Shown here: in pieces, positions 62,385 to 64,000 of the stretch
Numbering within the stretch: position 1 is the first letter of the stretch
How the letters are laid out: each line of letters begins with the position of its first letter
From: Protopterus annectens
Taxonomy: Eukaryota > Chordata > Ceratodontiformes > Protopteridae
Direction: 5' to 3'
NCBI RefSeq assembly: GCF_019279795.1
Contig: NC_056750.1
Coordinates: 700,621,721-700,685,720 of the forward strand
DNA: 64,000 nt
Program-made: the position numbers and the translations under genes
The notes under the pieces: model-generated
The model's input: the letters and a program-made list of their open reading frames with translations, nothing else
The model's database searches: none
What the model was told of the DNA's origin: nothing

Positions 62385-64000
62385 TTATTTTATTTTATTT
62401 TACATTTGTTGACCGGGAAAGTCCGACTGGGTATATGCCCATTTTCAGCAGAGGCCCGGGGAGAAAAGCGCCATATATTCAGACATATGAGATTTACATA
62501 ATATGAGTACAATCTAGCATATCAGATGAAAAAAGAAACTATAATTATAGTAAAGACACAGTTCAGCAGGAGAAATGACCTATATGTCAGAGTGTAATAT
62601 CACAAGGAAGGCTCCATATATTCAGACAAGCAAAATGTCACATAATTTAAGAGTATAATCTAGCATTTCAGAGGGAAAAAACAGCATATTTATAGCAAAG
62701 ACACAGTCTGACAGGTAATGACATATGTCAGAGTATAATAACAATATAAGGTGCAAGACATTTGCCTAGTAGTATTAATTTCTCACATAGAGAAAAGAGT
62801 AAACATCGTACTGCAATCATCTGCTAGTTAAAGGATATGAAATAGTAATGAAATACTGATAACCTGTTGACAGCTAATAGTAGAGCTGGCAGCTAATTAG
62901 TGGTACAGGAGAAAGGGGGGGGGTTTAGTTGGAGTATGGACAAGGACATAGCCAGTGAGATTTTAGGTGTGCTTTAAGAGCATTTTTGAAGAGACTGCTG
63001 GAAGGGAGGGTAGTTATGGCAGCGGGAAGTGAGATCCAAATTTTGGATATGGAGTAGGAGAATAGCGCTTCCCCTGCAGAGTTGTTGGGTTTGGTGACTT
63101 GGAGTAGATTTTTGTTGCAGGAGTGAAGGGGTCTGGAGGATTGGTAGGGTTGGAGAAGTGTATGAAGTGAGGGAATTTTAAGAGGGTGGTTTACAAGTTT
63201 ATGATCAAAGGTAAGTTGGGTTAGGTGTAGGAGTTGAGGGAGCTCAAGCCAGTCTAGGTTTCTAAGGGAGACACTGGTGACTGCGTTGGGAGTCCAATGA
63301 CACAAATTAATTTTATTGTAGCAGGCTTTGAGTTTCTTTAGGTCTGGTTGTTGAAGATTTGTGAGTATGGGTGATGCATAGAGTAGGGTTGAAATTATTT
63401 GGGAAGTTGCGGTAGAGAGTCTGGCTGGTTTGGTTAGGTATTGTTGGTTTCTATACAAGGCACCCAGTTTTTTGTGGACTTTTTTTATTGTGAGTGATAT
63501 GTGAGTGTCAGATTTGAGTTTGTTGTCAATCTGTACTCCGAGTAGCTTAGTGTGGACTGTTGGTGAGATGGAAGTGTTGTCTTTAGCAAGTATGTTGAAA
63601 TGGGGGATGTTCAGGGTAGATTTTGAGGGTTGAAAGATGAGGAGTTTGGTCTTATTTGGGTTGAGGAGGAGTTGAGCATTTAATAGCCAACTTTCAACAG
63701 AAGAGAATGATGCTTGAGTGATCTGTTGTAGTTCTGTTAGAGTTGGAGCTGAGCAGATGAGAGTGGAGTTATCTGCATACTGTATGAAGGAGGCATGTTT
63801 GTTGGCAGTGTGCTGGTCATTGGTAAAAATGGAGAAAAGCAAGGGGCCAAGGATGGAGCCTTGGGGAACCCTGAGAATAACAGGGAGGTGAGGGGATAGA
63901 CTGTTGTGCCAGACAACTGACTGCTGGTGGCCGTGTAGATAGCTGTGGAACCAATTGATGGCAGGTATGGAAAAGAGGTTGGAGAGTGCAGAGAGTAGAA
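62385..64000 (-). mobile_element. LINE 3' half (L2/jockey-like), runs off the window
   Basis: The RT and C-terminal region on the minus strand are followed by a 3' UTR (62900-62385) with TTGTTGACCGGGAAAGTCCG and CAGCAGAGGCCCGGGGAG (on the + strand of the window), ending in a (TTTTA)n tract at 62378-62400. Two approximately 110-bp diverged repeats of the ATATTCAGACA...GTCAGAGTATAAT kind lie in the UTR (62470-62600 and 62610-62750). Confidence 0.7.
62925..63990 (-). pseudogene. LINE reverse transcriptase, palm to C-terminus
   Basis: The 305-codon frame starts at 63842. Upstream in-frame text reads RVPQGSILGPLLFSIF, the conserved VPQGS box. Next is FIQYADNSTLICS, the catalytic YADD box with the second Asp changed to Asn. 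ESWLLNAQLLLNPNKTKLLIF, KLLGVQIDNKLKSDTHI and the thumb region LSTATSQIISTLLYASPIL follow. The C-terminal HLKSHWLCPCPYSN ends at a stop near 62925. The frame is open over 900 bp, so the element is relatively young, but YADN should be inactive. The 5' end lies outside the window. Confidence 0.85.

Overview
This window reads as eukaryotic, almost certainly vertebrate, non-coding DNA that has been filled in layers by transposable elements. It contains DIRS tyrosine-recombinase retrotransposons, Penelope-like elements (PLEs), a Ty3/gypsy element, CR1/L2-like and RTE-like LINEs, a tRNA-derived SINE, Tc1-like transposons, foldback MITEs and (TA)n microsatellites. No bacterial operon, rRNA or CRISPR array is seen. 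The abundance of DIRS and PLE copies suits a large-genome amphibian (caecilian or salamander) or a lungfish. That is inference; the species cannot be fixed from the sequence. Nearly every open frame is a decayed retroelement gene. Two exon-like blocks (17641-17835 and 42065-42127) and a possible 12-nt microexon (2683-2694) are the only hints of a host gene, which would run on the + strand with this window as mostly intron.

Layout. 0.4-4.5 kb: a foldback MITE and two LINE relics. 4.7-8.1 kb: decayed DIRS (+). 9.7-10.9 kb: a palindrome carrying a hammerhead-like motif, then a foldback MITE. 11.77-17.35 kb: complete but inactive Ty3/gypsy element (-) with both LTRs, primer-binding site, polypurine tract and a near-perfect 5-bp target duplication. 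18.6-23.0 kb: a 100-bp-arm palindrome, a PLE 3' fragment and a longer PLE in tandem. 23.0-24.4 kb: microsatellites alternating with three foldback MITEs. 24.45-29.7 kb: DIRS (-) with terminal repeats, split by a 2.7-kb LINE. 30.3-32 kb: two MITEs and a PLE relic. 32.2-37.3 kb: DIRS relic (-) split by an L2-like relic. 39.9-41.9 kb: internally deleted DIRS (+) with TATA-bearing terminal repeats. 42.37-44.37 kb: Tc1-like transposon with a nested MITE. 44.46-45.38 kb: a MITE interrupted by an RTE-like LINE with a perfect 14-bp target duplication. 48-53.5 kb: minisatellite, SINE, a diverged tandem array and a LINE 3' end whose tail matches the SINE. 53.56-54.24 kb: PLE plus a Tc1 terminus. 54.53-62.07 kb: the best-preserved DIRS, with terminal and internal complementary repeats, an internal RT-region duplication and a nested PLE with 14-bp target duplications. 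62.4-64 kb: 3' half of another LINE (-), running off the window.

The most interesting signals are small. (1) The PLE copies carry minimal hammerhead-ribozyme cores with compensated stems. (2) A foldback MITE family keeps a common core while its long self-complementary arms diverge from copy to copy. (3) A tRNA-derived SINE shares its 3' tail with a LINE family present in the same window. (4) Two PLEs and one MITE all abut the same short subterminal stretch of Tc1-like elements.
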